Part shown: in pieces, positions 1 to 6,358 of the stretch
Layout: each line of letters opens with the position of its first letter
How positions within the stretch are numbered: the first letter of the stretch is position 1
Assembly (NCBI GenBank): GCA_013041585.1
Contig: JABEVM010000101.1
Coordinates: 1-9,729 of the forward strand
Source: Chlamydiota bacterium
GTDB taxonomy: Bacteria > Chlamydiota > Chlamydiia > Chlamydiales > Rhabdochlamydiaceae
DNA length: 9,729 bases
Reading direction: 5' to 3'
Notes under the pieces: model-generated
Database searches by the model: none
Told to the model about the DNA's origin: nothing
The model's input: the letters and a program-made list of their open reading frames with translations, nothing else
Made by a program: the position numbers and the translations under genes

Positions 1-84
1 AGTGCGCAAGCTGGTGGAAAGAATCCAGAAAATATCGAAAAAGCATTTGCAAAATTTAGAGAACTTCTTCAAGCGCAATGTTAG
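1..84 (+). CDS. alaS: Alanyl-tRNA synthetase, C-terminal end (partial)
   Basis: Only the last 27 codons and the TAG stop (82-84) are in the window; the gene starts upstream. The frame opened at base 1 reads SAQAGGKNPENIEKAF and ends in LLQAQC. This matches the end of the C-terminal (C-Ala) domain of AlaRS, where a Gly-rich segment followed by AQ-GG-K and a short closing helix is typical. The full enzyme charges tRNA-Ala in the cytoplasm. The stop overlaps the start of the next gene by seven bases (ATGTTAG at 78-84), so the two are probably co-transcribed and translationally coupled. The call rests on a short tail plus the alaS-mfd gene order that I recall from Chlamydia. Confidence 0.75.
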   Translation, partial: SAQAGGKNPENIEKAFAKFRELLQAQC

Positions 85-3000
85 ACCTATATCGTAAAAG
101 CACGAGTATTCAAAACTTCGAAGAAGTTCTTGCTTCGCAAGATGAACTTCTTCTTGAAAATCTTTGGGACAGCCCAAAGGCCCTTCTCCTTTTGCTTGCA
201 AGAGAGCGCACCCAAAAAAACATACTAGTTTTACAAGCCAATACGGGTAGTGAAAAAGTCTCCAGTAATTTTTCTTACTTCGGAGAGGAAAATCTCTTAG
301 AATTCCCGGCTTGGGAAACACTCCCTGGTGAAGAGATTGCGCCTAGCAGCGACATTGTAGGAAGACGTTTTGAAACTCTCGCAAAGCTTCAGAAAAAAGA
401 AAGCCCGACTATCCTCTTTTGTTCTTTGCAGGCCCTGCTCCAAAAAGTTTTATCGCCGCAAAGGCTAGACGAGCTTTGCGCTTTTTGGAAAGTAGGAGAT
501 ACAATTTCTTTTTCCTCTATTCCAGAAAAGTTGCAAAAGCTTGGTTACGTAAGAAATGCCCTCGCAAATGAAAAAGGAACCTTTGCTGTGCGAGGCGGCA
601 TTATCGATATTTTCCCTTTGTCAGCTCCTTCTCCTTACCGAATCGATTTTTTTGGAGATACGATCGATCAAATCAAAACCTATGATCCGATCAGTCAAAA
701 ATCGATTTCTAAAATTGATAAATTTTTTCTTTGTCCCGGATCCGAGTACGAGCTTTTACAAAAAGAAAATGAGCTCTCTTTACTGTTAGATTACTTTCCT
801 GAGGATACTATCCTTGTTTTCGACGACTTGATAGAGCTAGAAGATAAATATGTCGCATTGAAAGGCATGCCAGGGAGTAAATCAAGGCTCTTTTGTAGCT
901 TCGAAGAGTTTTACAAAAAAACGAAAAAATGCAAAAAAATCTATTTTGCTTCCGATACAATAGAAAACCTCTCACCTACAGGTGAGACGAAAAAACCAGG
1001 CAGGTCTTTCTATTCAGGGAAAACCCCTTCTCACCCTGTTTCCTTTTCTATCTTCGATCAAAAAATCACTGCGCAAAAAATTAGACACTCTTTCCATGAG
1101 ATTGCTGATTTCTTCTCTCCGTTTGAAAATACATCAGCTGGAACACAAGATGAAATCTTGCATGGCATTCATCGGTTGTCCCATCTTCCGATCACTCTGC
1201 AATTTGTAAGTGCAAACGAAGCAGAAAAAACCATGCTCATGAATATCATTGCAAAGCAAGAAATCTCTTGCCCGCAAGATACCTCTTTTACTTTAGGATA
1301 TCTTTCGAAAGGCTTTGTTTTAGAAGATCTGAATCTCGCCATTCTTCCCTATACAGAATTTACCCATCGCTACAAGATCAAAAGACAAAAATGGCGCAGC
1401 ACCTACCATGTGCCTCCTTCCGACTTCCATGAACTCTCCCCAGGAGATCTTGTCGTACACTTTCAACATGGGATAGGAAAGTATCTAGGAATTGAAAAAA
1501 CTACCAATCACACAGGTCAAGTCACAGAATTTCTTGTCATCGAATATGCGGAAAACAGCAAGTTCTACACCCCCATTTCCCAATCTCATTTAGTCAGTAG
1601 ATACATCGGCGTCAAAGAAGAAGTCCCCACTTTGCATACACTTGGAACAAACAAGTGGCAAAAAACGAAGCTCCAAACGCAGCAAGCCATTATCGGCTAC
1701 GCAGAAGAGCTTTTGCATATGCAAGCAAGAAGAGAGATCAAAGGCGGGTTCACCTTCAAAGAAGACAGTCATGACATGCTTCTTTTTGAAGAGGAGTTTC
1801 CCTATGTAGAAACAGAAGATCAGAAAAAGGCCATTGATGAGATCAAACTAGATATGATCTCTGCCAAGGCTATGGACCGTCTTCTTTGCGGAGATGTGGG
1901 CTACGGGAAAACAGAAGTTGCCATGAGAGCTGCTTTTAAAGCTGTTGTCGATGGACATAAACAGGTTGCAGTGCTTGTTCCCACAACTGTCTTAGCAATG
2001 CAACACTACGAGACCTTTACAGAAAGGATGTCGAACTTTCCTTTGAAAATTGCTTGTCTCTCCCGTTTTACGAAAGCCCAAGAAGTGCGTAGGATTTTGG
2101 CTGATTTGAAAGAAGGCCACATTGACATCCTAGTTGGAACCCACCGCATTTTAAGCGAGGACATACTCTTCAAAGATTTAGGGCTCATGATTGTGGATGA
2201 AGAGCAAAGATTTGGAGTGAAAGCCAAAGAACACTTAAAAAAACGTAAAGAAGAAGTAGAGTGCTTAACTCTTTCTGCAACACCCATTCCTAGAACGCTC
2301 TATCTCTCTCTTGTGGGAGCAAGAGATGTATCCATCATCCATACTCCCCCTCAAGACAGGCTCCCCATTACAACAATTATTACAGAAAGAGATTCTCAAA
2401 CCATTCAGAATGCACTGATGCGAGAACTTTCTCGAGATGGACAAGCCTATTTTATTCATAACCGCGTCGAAAGTATTTTTATGGTGAGCGAAGAGATCCA
2501 AAAATTGCTACCAGAGGCCCGGATCATTACAGGACATGGACAGATGTCCCCAGAAGAGCTAGACGCAGTATTTCATGCTTTCAAATCAGGAAAAGCGGAC
2601 ATCTTAGTTGCCACAACGATCGTAGAAAACGGGATTGATATCCCGAATGCCAATACCATTTTAATCGATAACAGCGAACGATTCGGCCTTGCCGACCTCT
2701 ATCAATTACGTGGACGGGTAGGAAGATGGAATAGACCTGCTTATTCTTATTTTCTCACTCCTAAACATAGAGCTCTTCCAGAGAACCAACGAAAAAAGCT
2801 TTACGCTTTAAAAGAAGCTTCAGGGTACGGCGGAGGTATGAAAATCGCTATGAGGGATTTGGAAATTCGCGGCGCTGGCGATATCTTAGGAATTAAACAA
2901 TCAGGACAGATCTCCTCTATCGGGTTTCATCTTTATTGCAAATTACTTAAAAAAGCAGTCTTAGCTCTTCAGAAAAAAAGTGTCACTATCTTCACAGAAA

Positions 3001-3374
3001 CGAAAATGGAGTTCTCCCATGATGCAAGACTTCCTGAAGAATATATTGGAGAGACAACACTTAGGTGGGAAATGTACCATAGGTTAGGAGATTCCGAATC
3101 ACTCGAAGAAGTCGACGCTATTTTTGCAGAACTTAAAGATCGTTTTGGTACGCCTCCAGAACCTACTGTTTGGCTCTATCACCTCACTAAAATTAAAGTG
3201 TTCGCATCCCAGCATGGATTTACTCTGCTTAAATTCGAAAACTATACCTTTACTGCTGAAAGACAAAAGAAAAAAGAGGTCATAAAGAAAGTGATCCCTC
3301 TTCCTAAGACCAAGAAACCCGACCTTTTTGAAAAAGAAATTCTTTCTCTTCTAAAAGCTCAATTTGCTCTCTAG
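78..3374 (+). CDS. mfd: Transcription-repair coupling factor Mfd
   Basis: Mfd is a DNA translocase that removes RNA polymerase stalled at lesions and recruits UvrA for nucleotide excision repair. The protein has 1098 residues; the E. coli protein has about 1150. The N-terminal UvrB-like module spans about residues 20-230 and keeps R172, R188 and F192, with the same spacing as the E. coli UvrA-contacting residues R165, R181 and F185. The RNA-polymerase-interaction domain starts near 455 (GDLVVHFQHGIGKYLG). The RecG-like translocase follows: Walker A GDVGYGKT (605-612), DEEQ box (707-710), SAT (733-735), motif VI QLRGRVGR (876-883) and the TRG-type segment RGAGDILG (931-938). A C-terminal TRCF domain lies at about 980-1080. 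The ATG at 78 overlaps the alaS stop and has no strong Shine-Dalgarno sequence, so translation is probably coupled. The gene looks intact, and I am very sure of the identity. Confidence 0.98.
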   Translation: MLDLYRKSTSIQNFEEVLASQDELLLENLWDSPKALLLLLARERTQKNILVLQANTGSEKVSSNFSYFGEENLLEFPAWETLPGEEIAPSSDIVGRRFETLAKLQKKESPTILFCSLQALLQKVLSPQRLDELCAFWKVGDTISFSSIPEKLQKLGYVRNALANEKGTFAVRGGIIDIFPLSAPSPYRIDFFGDTIDQIKTYDPISQKSISKIDKFFLCPGSEYELLQKENELSLLLDYFPEDTILVFDDLIELEDKYVALKGMPGSKSRLFCSFEEFYKKTKKCKKIYFASDTIENLSPTGETKKPGRSFYSGKTPSHPVSFSIFDQKITAQKIRHSFHEIADFFSPFENTSAGTQDEILHGIHRLSHLPITLQFVSANEAEKTMLMNIIAKQEISCPQDTSFTLGYLSKGFVLEDLNLAILPYTEFTHRYKIKRQKWRSTYHVPPSDFHELSPGDLVVHFQHGIGKYLGIEKTTNHTGQVTEFLVIEYAENSKFYTPISQSHLVSRYIGVKEEVPTLHTLGTNKWQKTKLQTQQAIIGYAEELLHMQARREIKGGFTFKEDSHDMLLFEEEFPYVETEDQKKAIDEIKLDMISAKAMDRLLCGDVGYGKTEVAMRAAFKAVVDGHKQVAVLVPTTVLAMQHYETFTERMSNFPLKIACLSRFTKAQEVRRILADLKEGHIDILVGTHRILSEDILFKDLGLMIVDEEQRFGVKAKEHLKKRKEEVECLTLSATPIPRTLYLSLVGARDVSIIHTPPQDRLPITTIITERDSQTIQNALMRELSRDGQAYFIHNRVESIFMVSEEIQKLLPEARIITGHGQMSPEELDAVFHAFKSGKADILVATTIVENGIDIPNANTILIDNSERFGLADLYQLRGRVGRWNRPAYSYFLTPKHRALPENQRKKLYALKEASGYGGGMKIAMRDLEIRGAGDILGIKQSGQISSIGFHLYCKLLKKAVLALQKKSVTIFTETKMEFSHDARLPEEYIGETTLRWEMYHRLGDSESLEEVDAIFAELKDRFGTPPEPTVWLYHLTKIKVFASQHGFTLLKFENYTFTAERQKKKEVIKKVIPLPKTKKPDLFEKEILSLLKAQFAL

Positions 3375-3883
3375 TTGTGCATCACAATATATAGATTCAA
3401 ATTGATGGCGTAGCAGACCCAAACCAAGTAAGGAAGCAGCAAAGCTGCTGCAGGCCTTGAATATCTTCGAAATGATTCAATTGTAACCACCACCGCAATA
3501 AAAAGCAGGATGATATCTACAAAAGCAGCTGTTGGGCTTTCTAGATAAAAGAAAAGAATAGGCCAAAGCAAGTTAAAGCAGAACTGGACCCCAAACATGA
3601 GCATCGGAAAAAGTTCAGAAAACTTGACCTTCTCCCATATAAGCCAAAAAGAGATCCCCATAAGGGCATAAAGAATTGTCCAGACAAGACCGAAAACAAA
3701 ATTCGGCGGGGTAAGCGGCGACTTGAGTAAACCCTCATACCAAGTATGCACGGAGACTTGTGTAAAGAGAGCTCCTATTCCACCTATCAAAAGGCAGAAA
3801 AAGATACTTAATGCCAAAACTTTGCGACTTGTTTTTTTTCGTTCTCTCCAAAAGAATATTTTGTCTGAGATTTTGAATTTCAT
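3371..3883 (-). CDS. tspO: TspO/MBR family membrane protein
   Basis: This is a 170-residue integral membrane protein of the TspO (tryptophan-rich sensory protein / peripheral benzodiazepine receptor) family. Members bind porphyrins and related ligands; their physiological role is unsettled. Five hydrophobic segments are visible at about residues 22-42, 62-83, 92-113, 117-136 and 146-167. Family signatures are present: WYEGLLKSPLTPP-FVFGLVWTILYALMG (48-76), FNLLWPILFF (103-112), and PYLVWVCYAINLN near the C-terminus (151-163). A basic extension of about 20 residues precedes the first segment. The start is set by GGAG six bases upstream of the ATG; no other early Met exists. Its stop codon shares CTAG with the stop of the convergent mfd. 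It lies 95 bases downstream of amn on the same strand. Family call is firm; function is open. Confidence 0.93.
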   Translation of the reverse strand: MKFKISDKIFFWRERKKTSRKVLALSIFFCLLIGGIGALFTQVSVHTWYEGLLKSPLTPPNFVFGLVWTILYALMGISFWLIWEKVKFSELFPMLMFGVQFCFNLLWPILFFYLESPTAAFVDIILLFIAVVVTIESFRRYSRPAAALLLPYLVWVCYAINLNLYIVMHN

Positions 3884-3978
3884 AAAAGTCTCCTTTTCTC
3901 CTTACGATGTGCAAGAACTCATTAAAGTTCAAGAGTGTTCAATTGCCCATAGCAATGCTTGAGCAGAACCTCTCAAGG

Positions 3979-4779
3979 CTACATCCCTAAATTTCTATGG
4001 TATGCCCCTTTGATATGATGAGACTGCATCTCACGTGCAGCTTTTATAACTTCAATTCCTTTTTCAACATGATCAGCCATAAACCTTTCAAAAACGGATT
4101 CAGATCTTTTCTTTGTTTTAAGGCCGTCTGAATTAAGTGGAAGATCAGAAATAAGAAGAAGGGCGCCGAGAGTAAATTTTCGTTTATAGCTCGCTGCAAA
4201 AAGAGTGGCGCACTCCATTTCAATTGCCTGCGCTTTTGTAGCTTTAAGAAAATTCTTAAACTCTTCATTAAACTCCCAAAAACGCATATTTGTCGTATAA
4301 GTAATCCCAATATGGTACGTAGTTTTTTTATCTTCTAAAACTTGCGTGACAGCTTTCTGCATAAGAAAGTTTGCAAGTGCCGGTACTTCCGGAGGAAAAT
4401 AAAAATCAGAAGTTCCCTCACCACGAATGCTTGCTACGGGAACTAGATAATCCCCTACTTGATATCTTCTTCGAAGTCCGCCGCACATACCAAGAAGAAG
4501 GCTTGCCTTCACTGGTAAAAAAGAACAAAGATCAACAACAAGAGCTGCAGCAGGCGAGCCAATCTTAAAATCTAAGATACTGACATCTTCTTTTTCGCAG
4601 TGCGCAACTTTAAACATGGACCCTTCATACACCTTCACATCACGCGACTTCGCAAAATAGTCCACATATCTTGGGAAATTCGTAAGTAAGAGGTTGGACT
4701 TAAAACTTGAGGCGGGACATCCAGCATATCTTTCGAGGGTTTCTTTAGCGAATTCTTCTTCTTGGATTTCCGGCTGCAT
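3979..4779 (-). CDS. amn: AMP nucleosidase, short Bacteroides/Chlamydia type
   Basis: The predicted reaction is hydrolysis of AMP to adenine and ribose 5-phosphate in the cytoplasm (EC 3.2.2.4). The 266-residue protein is a single nucleoside-phosphorylase fold. It lacks the N-terminal regulatory domain of the roughly 480-residue E. coli Amn. Visible motifs are LLTNFPRYV (31-39), GSPAAA (74-79), GMCGGL (97-102), GDYLVP (109-114), IRGEGTS (118-124) with FPPEVPAL (128-135), the purine-site segment IEMECATLFA (186-195) and SDLPL (211-215), whose Asp212 aligns with the catalytic Asp of the family. The IRGEGTS-FPPEVPAL block closely resembles the Bacteroides enzyme as I remember it. A GAGG sequence lies a few bases before the ATG. 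A good promoter candidate sits just upstream. Another phosphorylase-fold activity cannot be excluded, but the AMN-like family is clear. Confidence 0.9.
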   Translation of the reverse strand: MQPEIQEEEFAKETLERYAGCPASSFKSNLLLTNFPRYVDYFAKSRDVKVYEGSMFKVAHCEKEDVSILDFKIGSPAAALVVDLCSFLPVKASLLLGMCGGLRRRYQVGDYLVPVASIRGEGTSDFYFPPEVPALANFLMQKAVTQVLEDKKTTYHIGITYTTNMRFWEFNEEFKNFLKATKAQAIEMECATLFAASYKRKFTLGALLLISDLPLNSDGLKTKKRSESVFERFMADHVEKGIEVIKAAREMQSHHIKGAYHRNLGM

Positions 4780-4809
4780 AGTTCCTCGTTATTTTAAGAC
4801 ATTTTTTTC

Positions 4810-4838
4810 ATACTAGAGTAAGAAAGGTTTTCTAGCAA
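4810..4838 (-). promoter_or_regulatory. Candidate sigma-70-type promoter for amn
   Basis: On the minus strand, TTGCTA (4838-4833) and TAGTAT (4815-4810) are separated by exactly 17 bases. Each hexamer matches the consensus at four of six positions. Transcription would begin near 4803, giving a leader of about 24 bases with a GAGG ribosome site before the amn ATG. This is pattern matching only, and AT-rich DNA yields such matches by chance. Confidence 0.4.
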
Positions 4839-4850
4839 ACGGATGCGACC

Positions 4851-5624
4851 CTAAGATAAAAATTTGATGATCAGATTCGCATAACGCTCACGAAGCATCG
4901 CCCATTTTTCTTCAGGAGAAAATGCAAGACTCTCTTTAAACAGAATTTGAGACGTGTAAACATGCGACGAGCAATTTAACCAAAGAGGAGGCGGGGGAGA
5001 GGCTTTTAAAGTTAAGTGGGCCATGGCAATTTTTTTCTCTTTAATAGTAGCTTCTCGTATTGAAATAGTAAAGTTATTCACAAGACTTTCATAAGAACAT
5101 CCCGTTTTTATCAATACGAGCTGTTTTAGTTGAGCCAAATAAGTATCTTTGAATGCTCTTAGCATCGAATTTACAACTCTTTTCAAACCGATGATGCACG
5201 AACCATCTTGATTGAACCGGAAAGAGAGACATTCAAATAGGGGTATTGCAACCGTATTTAATGTTTTTGCGGTGGGATCAGAGGCAAACTCCTCAAGAAG
5301 AAGCTCTCCTATGACAACAACATGAAGGCTAAAGTATCTTGATCTCAAATACTCTAGCCTCGTTTTATGGCATTCTTCCCCCCGAACAGCCTTGTAAAAA
5401 AAAATATAGTCCAATCTTTCTAAGGCTTTATCTACCGAAACAGGATTTTTCAGGCCCTCACTCTCTACCTGGTCAGGAACGCCTCCTGCTAAGCGACGAT
5501 TAAGAAACCCGAGCCAATCCTCGCTATGATTACTCCCTGAAGCATGTATACTATTGAGAGGACTTCCTAACCCTGCTGCCACAAAAAAATCACCTTTAAC
5601 TTTTTTTTTGAAAAAACCTAGCAT
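4851..5624 (-). CDS. Hypothetical protein, 257 aa, with tetraproline motif
   Basis: I do not recognise this protein. It is a full-length open frame between amn and the divergent efp, with no convincing transmembrane segment or signal peptide. The N-terminus is short and basic (MLGFFKKKVKG), followed by a Gly/Ser-rich stretch to about residue 60. The middle (about 65-175) looks mixed alpha/beta, with helical segments around 66-80 and 147-172. Four consecutive prolines occur at 210-213, and a charged helix (about 237-256) ends the protein. Five cysteines are scattered (85, 132, 143, 176, 218) without a metal-binding pattern. The ATG at 5624 is the only Met before residue 154; no good Shine-Dalgarno precedes it. 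Codons 6-8 form an A9 run. It could be a lineage-specific chlamydial protein, possibly secreted, but nothing in the sequence proves a function. Confidence 0.75.
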   Translation of the reverse strand: MLGFFKKKVKGDFFVAAGLGSPLNSIHASGSNHSEDWLGFLNRRLAGGVPDQVESEGLKNPVSVDKALERLDYIFFYKAVRGEECHKTRLEYLRSRYFSLHVVVIGELLLEEFASDPTAKTLNTVAIPLFECLSFRFNQDGSCIIGLKRVVNSMLRAFKDTYLAQLKQLVLIKTGCSYESLVNNFTISIREATIKEKKIAMAHLTLKASPPPPLWLNCSSHVYTSQILFKESLAFSPEEKWAMLRERYANLIIKFLS

Positions 5625-5662
5625 ACCATCAAAAAAACAAACAACAAAAACCCAAAAAATGG

Positions 5663-5687
5663 ATTGATATATTTAAAAATTGATATA
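5663..5687. repeat. Direct repeat ATTGATATA in the divergent promoter region
   Basis: ATTGATATA occurs at 5663-5671 and again at 5679-5687, offset by 16 bases, in the AT-rich gap between the unknown minus-strand gene and efp. The second copy also forms an inverted repeat with ATCAA at 5692-5696 (TTGAT, seven bases, ATCAA). The second copy contains most of the candidate extended -10 element of efp, so a regulator binding here could affect both divergent genes. Low complexity makes chance occurrence quite possible. Confidence 0.45.
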
Positions 5688-5689
5688 AT
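5681..5689 (+). promoter_or_regulatory. Candidate extended -10 promoter for efp-epmA
   Basis: TGATATAAT is a perfect extended -10 element (TGn followed by the consensus TATAAT). Extended -10 promoters can work without a good -35, and no good -35 is seen at 16-18 bases; a TTGATA at 5664-5669 is only 14 bases away. Transcription would start near 5696, leaving a leader of about 95 bases before efp. A weaker alternative closer to the gene is TTGAAA (5728-5733), 17 bases, GAAAAT (5751-5756). Confidence 0.5.
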
Positions 5690-5791
5690 TCATCAAAAAT
5701 CTTCTCATTCTATCCACAAAAAACCTCTTGAAATCTAAACAGCCGTCTCAGAAAATGTTTTCTTTTACTTTAGATATTAGGAATATAAATT

Positions 5792-6358
5792 ATGGCGCAA
5801 GTTAGTACAAACGAGTTCAAAGCTGGGTTAAAAGTGGAAATCGATGGAGAACCTTACGCCATCGTAACGAATGAATTCGTCAAACCAGGTAAAGGACAAC
5901 CTTTCAATCGCGTAAGAGTCAAGCATCTCCTTACAGGGCGTGTGGTAGAAAAGACTTTCAAATCAGGAGAGAAGTTAGATCTAGCGGATATCGAAGAAAA
6001 CAAGATGCGCCTTGTTTATAAAGAATCTGATAGCGTCACGTTCATGGATGATAATACGTTTGATCAACTCACAGTTCCTCTCTCCATCATTGGAGATCAA
6101 GAGCAATGGCTGATCGAAGAGGCTGTCTATGATATTGTATTCTACAAAGGTGAACCTATCACCGTTTCTCCTCCAACTTTCATGGAAATGACTATTGTAG
6201 ATACAGCTCCAGGAGACAGAGGAAATACAGCTTCAGGAAGAGTTCTTAAACCTGCAATCACCGATAGTGGCGCAAAAATCCAAGTGCCTATTTTCGTTGA
6301 CCAAGGAGAAAAAATTAAAGTTGATACACGCACAGGTGAATATGTCTCTAGAGTCTAA
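5792..6358 (+). CDS. efp: Translation elongation factor P
   Basis: EF-P binds the ribosome between the P and E sites and rescues stalling at consecutive prolines. The 188 residues match the usual bacterial length. All three domains are visible: an N-terminal KOW-like domain (about 3-62), an OB domain (about 66-125) and a second OB-like domain (about 130-186) ending in the family signature VDTRTGEYVSR. The tip loop reads FVKPGKGQPFNRVRVK and carries Lys34, the residue that is beta-lysylated in E. coli. The ATG at 5792 has TAGGA nine bases upstream. The stop overlaps the start of epmA, the predicted modifying enzyme, so protein and modifier are made together. Chlamydiae often carry two EF-P paralogues, as I recall; this copy is the one expected to be lysylated. 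Confidence 0.98.
   Translation: MAQVSTNEFKAGLKVEIDGEPYAIVTNEFVKPGKGQPFNRVRVKHLLTGRVVEKTFKSGEKLDLADIEENKMRLVYKESDSVTFMDDNTFDQLTVPLSIIGDQEQWLIEEAVYDIVFYKGEPITVSPPTFMEMTIVDTAPGDRGNTASGRVLKPAITDSGAKIQVPIFVDQGEKIKVDTRTGEYVSRV

Noticed and set aside
3375..3387. TTGTG-CAT-CACAA hairpin after the mfd stop as a terminator
   Set aside because: The five-base-pair stem has no T tract and lies within tspO codons, so chance is a better explanation.
3723..3962. Plus-strand 79-codon open frame antisense to tspO
   Set aside because: It overlaps the well-supported tspO on the other strand, has no recognisable product and no good ribosome site.
3942..3977. Two small hairpins after amn (ATTGC/GCAAT and CTTGAG/CTCAAG) as a terminator
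   Set aside because: Stems are only 5 and 6 base pairs and no T-run follows on the minus strand, so tspO may be read from amn.
4371..4568. Plus-strand 65-codon open frame antisense to amn
   Set aside because: It is fully inside amn, whose motifs are clear, and its peptide looks like a frame shadow.
5664..5689. Standard promoter TTGATA plus TATAAT upstream of efp
   Set aside because: The spacer is 14 bases, too short for a normal -35/-10 pair; the extended -10 reading is preferred.
6267..6341. Longer epmA beginning at an in-frame GTG, giving 341 residues
   Set aside because: The added 25 residues lie wholly inside efp and do not resemble EpmA. The ATG at 6342 has AGGTGA before it and gives the family length.
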